From: Sympetrum striolatum
Taxonomy: Eukaryota; Arthropoda; Insecta; Odonata; Libellulidae
Direction: 5' to 3'
Assembly: GCA_947579665.1 (NCBI GenBank)
Contig: CANPUZ010000031.1
Location: 1,116,001-1,180,000 of the forward strand
Length of the DNA: 64,000 bases
This document shows positions 32,587 to 43,002 of the stretch, one piece after another. The notes under the pieces were generated by a model. It saw only the letters and a list, made by a program, of their open reading frames with translations. It was not told the origin of the DNA and did not search any database. Within the stretch, counting starts at the first letter, position 1, and the number at the start of each line of letters is the position of its first letter. Both the position numbers and the translations under genes were made by a program.

Positions 32587-33815
32587 TATACGAGTAAAAT
32601 ATTGCTTGCATACTGCAAGCAGATCGACAACACTAATTTCATGTCGGCATCATATCGGGACGGCCCTCAAAGAAAAAAAAAGGGATTGAAAATATTCTTA
32701 AAATTTGCTGCAAATTAATCGTCTGGCATCGAACCAAGGCCTTCCTGGTGAACCTACTATGCAGCACAACAGAAAATCACCATCTCTTACTATGTGTGAA
32801 AATTCAAGCAGAAATATTGGCTCCAACTGCCTCAAACGACGTCCTTCTTTTCAATAATGTAAATGACTCTCTGGATTCGAACCACGGACGATCTAGGAAA
32901 TCTAAAACATGTTTTTAAAATTACTCTATGTTCTCTATCTATATGCCTAATTACATGTTTTAATATTATTGGGAAGGGGTTTAAATTAATTCTTAAATAT
33001 CGGATATTTTACTGATTGTAGAGACGCCTGGTGTCGAACCAAGGACATATTGGTAGCTGTGAATGAACAGTATGATTTATTAGAACTTCATCTTATTTCT
33101 TACAAAGTTTGAAGTCGATATCATGCCGGGAAGTACTTAAAACTTTTTTCTTTTATCTCCATAAGAAATGCATTGAGGAATGTAAATGGCTCTCTGGGAT
33201 CGAACCAAGGACCATCAGTGAATATGTAAAATTTGATTCTTAAATATATTTATGAAATCTAAACCCATGCCGAATTTCAAGTTTCCATGCCATCGGGAAA
33301 GGGTCCAAAAAAAATCTTAAAAATCGCCACAATGCATTTTAAACGGCCGATTTTTGCCCCGACCTAGCATCGAACCCAGGATATTTTCCGTAAAACTCAT
33401 TTATGTTTTCGATAGATCATGACCATATATATAGGCTCCTTGAGTTTTGATTCGCTACCTATCCGGAAAGTATTTTTTTTTTATTCCCGAAAATCAAAGC
33501 AATGCATTTAAACGGGAAATATCGGGACTTTGAGGCCCTCTGGAATCGAACCCATGACATCGAGGATCAAAATCGCAATTTTTCTGGAGGTTATACGTTA
33601 TGGCCAATATGTCGTAAAAATTTCAAGCCATTGACGCTAGTGGTTTAGCCTGTGACTTTGTTTCCTCTCTATATATATATGAATATATGATATATGAATG
33701 AATCTGGAGAAGCATCTATATATAATAGATACATGAATGAATCCGGAGAAGCATCTATATATAATAGATATATATATATTATATAGATGCTTCTCCGGAT
33801 TCATTCATATATATG
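32587..33815 (+). repeat. Composite B-box repeat, copy 13 (full length, triple tail)
   Basis: Last copy of the main array. Six modules, then the tail block twice forward and once inverted (about 33695-33810). A 26-bp near-perfect palindrome follows immediately (33817-33842). Confidence 0.85.
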
Positions 33816-33816
33816 G

Positions 33817-33842
33817 AGATAACGGAAACATTTCCGTTATCT
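33817..33842. repeat. 26-bp palindrome at array edge
   Basis: AGATAACGGAAA, a 2-base centre, then TTTCCGTTATCT. The arm is a piece of the composite repeat (GTTTCCGTTATCTCC) meeting its own inverse. Confidence 0.9.
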
Positions 33843-33859
33843 TCAATGGCCTTGCCATT

Positions 33860-34756
33860 GAAGGATCTATTAGGGGAAGAAATTGTCTTGAAGATGGTGC
33901 ACATCTTTTGACCAATTGTGATGATTTGGTAGAGGATAGACATGATGGCTTGGCTTCCAGCAGTCCCAGCACCACTTCCGCAATTCCAGATGAGGACATT
34001 TCCCATCAATGCATAGCAGACCTCCTTCGCCTCATTGCTGGTGAAACTCTTAGTAATTCATCATGCTTGGATTGCAGAAAAGGTAAGATATAAGATTCAT
34101 GTTTACTTCCACTCTTTACATATATTTCAAAAGTATTGATAGATTCATGCAAAAGAATAAGAAAGTGAAATGGAAATAGAAGTACCTATTAAGAAAAATT
34201 ATGTCGGATTTCTCAAATGTATCACTATTTTTTATTACTTCATTCCCTCCAGGTTTACATTGCAATATTCTCCATTGTTGCCAATTACTTGCCACAAAAA
34301 TTTGAGTAGCATACATTTTCTACATACTTAAATGCGTCATTTTCAGGTTTGGTGGAGATCATGCCACATGAAGACCTTGCCTGGGATTATCTGTTTGTGG
34401 AAGCCCAGGGAGAGGAGCAGCATTTTGCTTACCCAAGTGAAAATTTGGTTAAGTGCTTCACTCTCTGTTTGAATCACACTACTAATCTCCTTTCCTACAA
34501 TCCCCCTATGCAAAATTATTGCAAATATATCAGTGAACACATAAATGACAATGGTTGGTTTGGATTTCTTGAGCAATGCAGAATTCACCAGGACTGGATG
34601 AAAGAACAGCTCATACAGAGAACTGTAGAGAATTGTATCACATACTGGTGTCAACAACAAAATCTACAGATCAAAATGAAAAGATACGCTGCATTGACAC
34701 CTTCGCAGAATCCTCCTGTTAATTTCAGTTTACTACTTTCTTTATTAATCCAGTGA
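33860..34756 (+). CDS. Unrecognised protein, two exons with matching phase
   Basis: The first exon (about 33860-34088) encodes CLEDGAHLLTNCDDLVEDRH and IADLLRLIAGETLSNSSCLD, and ends AAAAG|GTAAGA in phase 1. The second follows a TCATTTTCAG acceptor at 34346 and completes the codon. It continues with EIMPHEDLAWDYLFVEAQGE, NGWFGFLEQCRIHQDWMKEQ and ENCITYWCQQQN to a stop at 34754-34756. Splice sites, phase and codon texture support a real gene. I do not recognise the family. No signal peptide or transmembrane segment is seen. It sits right beside the repeat array, and its start may be in or before the array. It could be a gene of an unknown transposon or an intronic host gene. Confidence 0.5.
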
Positions 34757-37190
34757 AGGAATTCTACATTAAGTTTACAGTTTATTATTCATTACAGTTC
34801 ATTATTTCGTAGGTTTCTTGCTGTTTCTTTAGAGTGAGGAGGTAAAGGACACATTCCCTCATCTCTTTCGTGGTAACCAATTTGGAAAGGAACAGATACC
34901 TCCTCCCTTCTTCAAGATTATTCTTTTATCCAAGTATCCATAGTTTCGACTTCATTTTTGGACTACACCTTCACCAATTCACAACTTTCCTTTTCGAGTT
35001 TATTGAGTTATTAGTTAAGAGTTCTTATGTTTTGTTGATTTGAAATGGAGATATGTATAGTTTTCTATAGTTATCACAAAGTTATGATTATGAATATTGT
35101 ACGAAATTTTAAGGACAAATGAATTGGTAAACCACTTCTTTGTTTTGCTGAAGCATAATAAACAGGCAAAGCTTTCAGCGTTCACTAGAGGAGAATGGAA
35201 ATCATAGTTCCCAAAGGTAATGCATTCTCAATTCAATGTTATCATTAGATTGACTATGATGTATGTTATTTAAACTTTTAATTTTTCCAGTTTATTGAGT
35301 TAATTATCTTTATATTTATACAACAGGGAATGAGTACCCAAAGCATTTCATTTGGTTCTTCATGGAATAACCTGGTGGATTACCATTTATCCAATCTGAT
35401 AATCTCAGAGAGATGCTCTAAGAAACACTGTTCTTGGGGTTTTAGATGAAGGAAGCACTCTAGAATCAGCTGAAATATTCAAAATAATTAAGAAGGTATC
35501 TGCATGATTTACTTAAGAGTTTTTGAATTTCGCACTTATCAAAAAGTGAAAATATAACACATCACTTCATTTAAAATTTTTAGGGTTATGCTGGAAGTTG
35601 CACCTCATCATGGCAATAAATTTGTACATATAGTTAAAGGTTGAGCTAGGGTATTCAGCAGTTATGGATGGGGGTCAAATAACAAATTTTTTATCAACAT
35701 TACCCATGGCTAATGTTTGTGCTCCATTGGAAGGCTTACTTAATTCTGTATAAGTAAGTAGTGCATGCTGTGAATGCCAGTAGCTACGGGAAGTGCTCTT
35801 GCTGAACTTTTACAAGGTAGACTAAGCCCTACCACACTTGCATAATGCTCAACTGGATTTGTAGGGGGAAATGAAGTCTTGTTCTAATGCTGTCCATTAT
35901 CTGGAATTAGCCCACGACCGACTGCCCTGTGAAACTCACTTCGTGATGTCGTAGTAGTGCCACCTGTACCGCCCAGGCAGGTGGTTGGCAACAGGAGTAC
36001 CTTGAAAAGTCTGTTTTAAAAAATCACTATGTCTTTTCATTTGGAGTTGAAAGACTTTGTTAATTGATTTTCCTACCAAATGAAATTAGCATGTTCAAAC
36101 CTATATCTGCTTTAGAATGGGACAGGAGCAAGATCATAATTTAAATTTTGAAAATATCTTCCTCTAAAAAAATAATTGTGGCATAGAATTTTCTGTTCAT
36201 CAGATGGAAGCAGCAGGTGATAATATATCTAAAATGTAACCTTCAAATGCCGCAAGTATGCAGGTTTTGATTCTGTGCTCAATATTCTTCTTGAATTCTC
36301 CCTTAACTGTGCAGCCAAGTTAAAAGTAATAAACAGATTGCTATAAAAAAGGTTACTTTCTTCCTGATATATGATTTTGTTGTTTGGAAGTAGATAATGA
36401 ATAACTATATCAAAAATTTACTGTAGCCATTACAGATTTGTCTTCCATTTCTTGGATCCCTCAATTTAAAAATTTAGCAAGTCTCACCCTAGGGCCTCTC
36501 TCTTAAACCAAGCATTTTAACCCTTAAATAATAATGGGAAATTATGTTTAAAATGCAAAAATGAAGTTCCCAGAGCTTTACAGAACAAAAAATATCTCTT
36601 ATGCATATGAAAATGGAAGCAATGATTGGTGTAGGAGAGGCAAATATGATTTTTCTATTAAAGAGAAAGAATATGTTTCTTCCTTTAATTCTAGAAATAA
36701 TATTCCCACTCTGCAAAGCATCTCCTTGAAATCAATTATTCATGAGATTTTGATCGAAAACAAAATAATCATGCAATTCATTCATTGACATTTTTTACAA
36801 TTACTCATGACTTGTAATTTATTACAAAATTTTGTTGTTTATTGATGAAACTGAGCATAAATTATGCAACTATATTACTAATAAATTATACTCTGATGTT
36901 GTATGTCGATTCTATGTTCCGGATATGTTGTTGTTTCACCTCAATTTATGGACATTGTCATTCATTTGTGCACAAGGTAATTTCAAAACAAAGAAATTTA
37001 TGTAAATCCATATTGTAATTCTATCTTCACAGGCTGTTATTATTGAGTTGTTATTTTCTTGTTTTAAAATGAAATGCTTCAATAAATGTCTCTCTTCAAA
37101 ATACATTACAATTGTGTTTATTTATTTCACCGTATTTTACTTTGGAAGCGAAACCTAAAATAAATTTGAAAAATTCAAAATCCGCGGTAT
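34757..37190. other. AT-rich, no recognised gene
   Basis: The only structure noted is a short inverted repeat, CCACCTG...CAGGTGG (35960-35984), in a locally GC-richer patch at 35.85-36.0 kb. A 75-codon frame at 36561-36788 has no recognisable content. Confidence 0.4.
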
Positions 37191-37525
37191 TTACGTACCC
37201 GACGTAGCAGACGGCGATCAGCGCCCCTCCGAAATGACCTGAAGCACCCGGAAACACTGCTATGATCCCTCTCTTATGGACTGTCGCCCCCCTGGTCTCG
37301 ACTCACCCTTGCACTCATAGTCACACAGTTGACGGCTGGCTGGCGCGCCTTTCAGAGGATTTCCCAGAATCCTTCTGCGGATTCAAACAGTTCCGGAGTA
37401 CTTTTAATGATCATACACCACTTTGTATAAATAGCGAGCAAGAGTCGAAGGCGCCACCAAAGACACATCACATAAGTCAGGCCACTCACGCCACAATCGT
37501 CCACGTCGGCAGGGAATTATCGTAA
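37191..37525 (+). promoter_or_regulatory. CpG-rich island with TATA box and a candidate first exon
   Basis: This patch is much richer in GC and CpG than its surroundings. It holds TATAAATAGCG at about 37425, and about 100 bases downstream the sequence TTATCGTAAGAATT, a plausible splice donor. This looks like a promoter plus first exon on the + strand. The longest frame (37262-37525) has no known motif. The gene it serves is unknown. Candidates are an intronic host gene or the transposase remnant at 53 kb. Confidence 0.4.
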
Positions 37526-37529
37526 GAAT

Positions 37530-38675
37530 TGCCACATTACCAAATTTTGAATTTCATTTATTTTTATTTGCACATTCTTATTTTATGAAATCTATAGTTG
37601 TAGTACTCTTACTAAGAGACAGTTTTCCTGTGCAGTGTCTTTTTATATATACAGATAAGCGTATGGTACATATATTTGGAGGTTTTACATGTCATTAGAT
37701 GGACTTTAACACTATGGTTCTCAGAATCACATGTTTAGCAATGGCATGTGTTTTGCTCTATTTTGTGATTTTCTCAGCATTGGTACCACAGGCAATGATG
37801 TGACTTCAACGATTTCTAAAAGTTAAAAGTGGGCTATTCACACACAGGCAAGACACGTAGAGAAAAGTTGTTGGAACGCTGTGGATCCCAGGTATAAGGA
37901 AGAGTTGAATGCTGAGCAAGAATGCACTAACAGCTTTCTGCACATATTTTCAGGCATTCCAATGATGAGTACCAACTGGACATTGATGATTTGAATGAGT
38001 GAGAGAGGCCTGGCTGACCCTAAAATAAATTCATGCAACATTCACCTTACTTCAAACTATCATGCTCATAGAGGAGATGGTAAACTCGGAAAGGACTGAA
38101 AATAAAAGCATGCAGATGTACATCACAAGAATCCAGGAAATATACAGAAAAATGAGCAAAGGTTGGATACGGTTTACTGTTGAACAGATGGCTATGTTTT
38201 GTTTATGGGGTTACCTGAGTAAATATGGACTAATCCATTGAATGGAACATGAAGCGGATCTCACTACCAGAGCCATTAAATCTAAATTGCTTGTAGAAGA
38301 TAAGAGGGTAAAACTTGATTAGGGCGACTTGGATGAAAGTAGTCCCAGGTTTGATTCCTGCTGGGAGACCATGTGCAAAATGACCTCCACTGTCGAATTG
38401 CTTTTAACAATATTACTAAACATAAGAGAGAGAAATAGTGCTTGTTGAGTTACCAATATACCTTGCGTGATTGTGATTTTGTTGAGATAATCGTAGCATA
38501 AATATTTTACTATATTAGTTTATTTTTGGAAATGAGGTTTTTGTTAATTTGCAACCCTCATGCATTTTAAAATATGATATAGTCTTTCAACTGCCATGAA
38601 CCATGTTTTTAAATGATAGGTTCCTACAAAATATACACTTTCCTCTTTTCTAAATTCTGATAAATTTAACATAAT
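37530..38675. other. Non-coding; one tRNA/SINE-like patch
   Basis: At 38315-38375, GGCGACTTGGATGAAAGTAG followed by CCCAGGTTTGATTCCTGCTG resembles the B-box half of a tRNA-derived SINE. No A box or poly-A tail was identified. The rest is featureless. Confidence 0.3.
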
Positions 38676-39361
38676 TTAACCCCTTCCCTGACGAATTATT
38701 TTGAGAATTCCGTTTAAAAAACGTCATATTTTTTTTTTAATTTTCGAAATGCTCTAGTAAATTTAAAAAAGTTGATTAGGTCAATTTTTTTTTCAAACTT
38801 ATTTTTTTATTGTTATTCCACAGCGTATTTATTGTTAATTTTGACGCTCTTTCTCTATATTTAGAATTATTTCAATATTTTACTACATATGAATGTTATT
38901 CTTTCATATATTATGAAATATTATGTAAAGTTTATCTATATAACGTGCAATACAATTTTTTTTCATAAAAAATATACTTCAGATGATTTTTTCTGTCATT
39001 ATAAGAGAAAATGTGTTGCGGGTGGCCTATATTTCCTCAGAGCCAAAAATGCTGACTGATTTTACAATTTTAATAATTTTTTCCTAAGCTTTCCTGTAAA
39101 TTCCTATTTAGTTATTCTTCTTTAATTTGAGATAATTGTTATTGCCACGGGGTGGGAATCTTACAATTATGTTACTTTGAATATGCTAATATATTAGCAA
39201 TTTTACAAATATCTATGGTGAAACCGAAAAAAAACTTAAGTCTACTTTCAAATACTTCTTCTGAGAAATCATAGTTAGACTATTACATAGAGCTACTAAA
39301 ATACCACAGTTCATTTTTCAGTATGCAATAATTTATTACAAATTAAAGTTTTCTTATAAAT

Positions 39362-41020
39362 TTAATTTTGTATGATAGTTTTTGAAGCATGGTGTCGACA
39401 CAATGGCACATCACAATCTACACACATATATCTAGTCTCCCTCCGTAACATTTTTCCCTTTGAATCCCGCTTTCGGGAACAAACAGTACACTTTCTCGTA
39501 GGATTGGATTTTTTCTCCGTAGCTGGGATGGCGTCTGGGAAATGTCTTTCAGTCAGGCGGCGAGGGTGTGGCACTGCAGGTGGTCTTCCCACCTTTGGGA
39601 ATGGCACAGATGGGTGGTACACTTCAATTAGTTTTTCCACTAAATCTAATCTAAAATCTAAATGGGCACTTTTCCCTCCTAATTTCTGATACAAAACAAA
39701 AGAATTCCACACACAAATCTCCATAAAATGCAAAAACAATTTTTTATAATATTTTTTCCCTCTTTTCCTTGGGATTGGATAATCAGCTAAATGCTGGTCC
39801 ACCCTATCGACACCCCCCATTGTTTGATTATAGTCTACCACAACCCTAGGCTTCACAATAAACTTTCCCCTTTTCTCCATCCTCTGCATCTCACTGTTGT
39901 GCACTGTAGAAAGCAAAGTCACCTCCTTTTTGTCCTTCCATCAAAGCACCATGATCTTCCCTCTCTGAAATGCCACAACCTGTCCTCTCTTCAATTTTTT
40001 GCCTTTCATTTGTTCGGGCATACCTTTTCGCGTTGCACGCACAGTGCCGTAAATGTCACTAGAACGGGAAACAAGAGTCTCTGCCAATTCGGGGGAGGTA
40101 TAGAAATTGTCAGTGGTAACACAGTATCCTTTGTCAAAAAGTGGTTTCATTAGCGACATCACCACCTGAGAGGACATGGGCATATTCCTGAAGCTATCAT
40201 CCATGATGGTACCTTTTCCAGTGTAAATGATGCTCGACCAAACATAACCACTCCTTGATTCACACAAAAGAAATATTTTAATCCCAAACCTTGCCCTTTT
40301 CTGAGGGAGAAATTGGCGCCAACCTAGTCGTCCTTTATATAAAAGGAGACTTTCATCCACAGTTATATCCCTTTCCGGAGTATACAATTCACTAAACTTC
40401 TCCTCCAACATTTGATAATTCGGCCAAATCTTATTTAGTTTTGGGTTTGGATGATTTAGGGGATCGTATTCGTCATTGTTGCTAAAATGCAAATATTCCC
40501 TAATATTAGCAAATCTCTGATACGACATGGTATCCCCAAAAAAAGGAGTTGCCAATATGCGCCTTCTGGACCAATAATGCTCTTGGTCTGGCTTCCGAAT
40601 AATGCTTTGCAGGATTATTAGCGCAAAAAACACTCGCATTTCTGCAGCACTGGTTTCACGCCATTGGGATCTCGAACCGGATGGTTTTCCATGAAGACAT
40701 TGTGAGGCATACCGATTGGTTTCACTGGTGATATGCCCTATCACTGCATCGTCGAAGAAGAGTTCAAAATACTGTAGAATACTAGCATCCGGAGCTACTT
40801 CAAAATTCATCGATGACTCTCCTTCAAAGTGGAATCTAGGACAAGGAATTCCCAATTCCCGCCACGCTTCTTGCGAAGGTTCTCCGAAAGGGAGGGGCTC
40901 TCCCTCATCCTCTGTGTCTCGATCTGTTTCCTCTGAGAAGCTTGATTCCGATCCAGAGTCTTCGATGTCTTCATCTTGAAACTCCACATCAGAAACGTCA
41001 CTTTCGTTATCACTTGCCAT
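39362..41020 (-). pseudogene. piggyBac transposase with one premature stop
   Basis: The ATG at 41020 opens an acidic N-terminus (about 45 residues, many D/E/S). The DDE_Tnp_1_7 domain follows, with Asp in TVDESLL (residue 222) and Asp in TTDNFYTS (304). After the first 359 codons an in-frame TGA (39941-39943) interrupts, and the same frame then continues 186+ codons. These carry the third Asp region, DYNQTMGGVDRVD, and a C-terminal cysteine-rich domain (CTVC, CVDCDVPLC, HH). Total length fits the family (about 550). The stop lies where CGA to TGA would explain it. Everything else appears intact, so this is a recently inactivated copy unless the stop is read through or is an assembly error. 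Confidence 0.88.
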
Positions 41021-42307
41021 TACTAACTGGCAAATTGATTACACCAGGTATAGCAAAAGTTATAACGAAGAGAAGATAAGGATCACGAAATCTCTAAGGA
41101 TAATGCTAAAACGCTGTCAGCAGAGAGATGTAGGAATGCTAGACGTGTACGCTCGAGAGGACAACGAATAACTAAGAAAGCTTCGATGCCGTTTTGAGAG
41201 CAATTCTGTATTTCCCCAAAATGCTGTGAATATTCCTAACGGTAGATCTTTTTGAGATTCATGGTTAGAAAGGAACCCAGGGAGTATTGACCTGAGAAAG
41301 GGATAAAGACACCGGGTTGGGGGTGAAGACATCCTTCCATTGTCATTGTCACGGACCTTTTACCCACATTTCAAGCCAGGCGTCTTTCTATCCCTCTCCA
41401 CAAGGATTACCACTCGCACGACTTGTAAATATTGACCGTTGGGTGTGGGTGAAGGACCCTTGGGTGGTCTGCGACGGTGTCTTGATTCCATAGACAATAG
41501 AAGGGAAGGAAATGAATGCAGACCAAGAAAATCTTGTGAATAGTGCCTCCGAACACAGCATGATAAACTCCATTCCTCTAAAGTAAAAAGGGGAAACCGC
41601 ACTAGCAAGTGTGAACCTCTTTGTTGTGCCGCAAAGCTAAGGGGTCATGAAGCAGATTCAACCGGGAGGAAAGGAAATAAGACCGAGATCGTAACCCACA
41701 GTTGAAGTTCCAAGGAGTTTGTTGTAGTGAGCCAAGGGAGTAATAATATAAAATAAGACTGGATTATTTTATATCTAGTCCTGTTCTCGCATCCTACTTT
41801 CTCTAGGTTCAATAATACGTACCATGCAATTTCTTAGTACCTGAATCTCAAGACGGATTGAGTAATATTTATTTTGACGTACATATATTGATTGGTGGTT
41901 AGACTTCATGATATAATGGATATCATCTTCATATACTGCTATAGAAAATTACATAAGAAATTAGATCAATAACAAAATTTTCAAAGACCTCCGTCTGTGC
42001 GTATGAAGATCGCGGTCAGCGCGAGCGAAGAAATTATGTAAGCAATATCGATAAAGAGAAAGGATATACAAGATGATTGTATACGCATTGTATTTTTAGA
42101 TCTCAAATACGTATATTTACAGTGAGAAAATAAATACAAGACATGTATTTCATACGTGAGTCACGAATAATGTATGAAAACATTTGTACGAAATATTACG
42201 GCAAAGACTTTTGAATCGAGTAAAATAATGTTCAAACTATCCGCTAGATGTACAAGGTATTCCATCCATATGCGGCATCTGGTAACAGAAAAGGTAACTG
42301 CTTTGAG

Positions 42308-42424
42308 GTGACGAGATAACTCGTTCCGGACAGGAAGGAGGAAGAAAGTTTCGGATAGGACGAGTTAACTCGGCCGCGTCGAAAAAGGAGCCACCTATTA
42401 GGACGAGTATACTCGTCCGCGTCA
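42308..42424. repeat. Three palindromic subterminal repeats of piggyBac
   Basis: GACGAGATAACTCGTTCC (about 42308), GACGAGTTAACTCGGCC (about 42358) and GACGAGTATACTCGTCC (about 42402) share a GACGAG-N4-CTCGTC palindrome spaced 45-50 bases. They are likely transposase binding sites, by analogy with piggyBac internal repeats. Confidence 0.7.
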
Positions 42425-42570
42425 GGGAAGCGGTTAAACATGATATTTCAGGATTAACTTCCTGCAGTTTGAAAACATAGCTTGAGCCAGGACATCCAAG
42501 GCTACTTGTCCAAATCAGAATCTTAATTTCATTCCTTCAATTTAACAATAAATGTTATTTTATAAATTGA

Positions 42571-43002
42571 TTGCAGTCATCTATATTCAAGGGAGTCAAA
42601 AATGATATGAAGGTGAAAAATTTTAGTTCTCCTTGTAACGAATTAAGAGGAATCTCTTTCTTTCATACACCCGCTGCCCTTTTCAAAATATGTATAACAC
42701 TTTACTATCTGCTGAAAAAGTCCCTGCAATCGCTGGTATTGCATTACTTGAGACCTCACGATAAGAGCCTTCCTAGTGCTTGGACATCTGCTGTTACCAA
42801 GTCCAGTATTTCAAAGCCCCTCAATATTATTCACCAACAGCTACGCCGTTTCATTTTTTTGTGGAGAGCTGTACTTGACGAAGAATTCGATGAAATAAAT
42901 TCACCTCTGAATAAATGCGGAAGTATTAGATCATTAATGGATTTGGCGGCGGAGAATGAGATGGGCTCAAGAGTATTTGGAGCAAAAGAATTCATTAAAT
43001 AA
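42571..43002 (+). CDS. Unrecognised exon-like open frame
   Basis: The frame follows a plausible acceptor (AAATTGATTGCAG at 42576) and runs 143 codons to a TAA at 43000-43002. The protein includes FSSPCNELRGISFFHTPAAL, QQLRRFIFLWRAVLDEEFDE and SLMDLAAENEMGSRVFGAKE. The composition is protein-like, with balanced residues and few low-complexity runs. I recognise no family. It starts just outside the right end of the piggyBac, so the piggyBac may have inserted near a pre-existing gene or older transposon. It may be a terminal exon. Confidence 0.35.
   Translation: MQSSIFKGVKNDMKVKNFSSPCNELRGISFFHTPAALFKICITLYYLLKKSLQSLVLHYLRPHDKSLPSAWTSAVTKSSISKPLNIIHQQLRRFIFLWRAVLDEEFDEINSPLNKCGSIRSLMDLAAENEMGSRVFGAKEFIK

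Larger units (their letters stand above)
38680..42433 (-). mobile_element. piggyBac transposon, complete ends, TTAA duplications
   Basis: Left end CCCCTTCCCTGACG (38680-38693) and right end CGTCAGGGAAGCGG (42420-42433) are inverted repeats with 13 of 14 matches. Both are flanked by TTAA (38676-38679 and 42434-42437), the signature target of piggyBac. The transposase gene is on the minus strand. Between the gene and the right end are three palindromic subterminal repeats. The interval 41021-42300 is 5' non-coding sequence of the element. Confidence 0.92.

Noticed and set aside
19892..33560. tRNA genes at the many GGTTCGANNCC motifs
   Set aside because: Only the T-arm-like part is present. No acceptor, D or anticodon arms can be drawn upstream, and spacing of 150-175 bases between motifs is too regular and too long.
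21602..33735. Recurrent short frames reading GPSGIEPMT or similar in the composite repeats
   Set aside because: They come from the conserved sixth module, lack starts and length, and are broken differently in each copy. The conservation is at DNA level.
19751..33815. CRISPR array
   Set aside because: Repeats are 150-175 bp diverged modules in a eukaryotic intron, not short identical repeats with unique spacers.
39372..40979. Plus-strand frames across the piggyBac
   Set aside because: Shadows of the minus-strand transposase, which carries the catalytic motifs.
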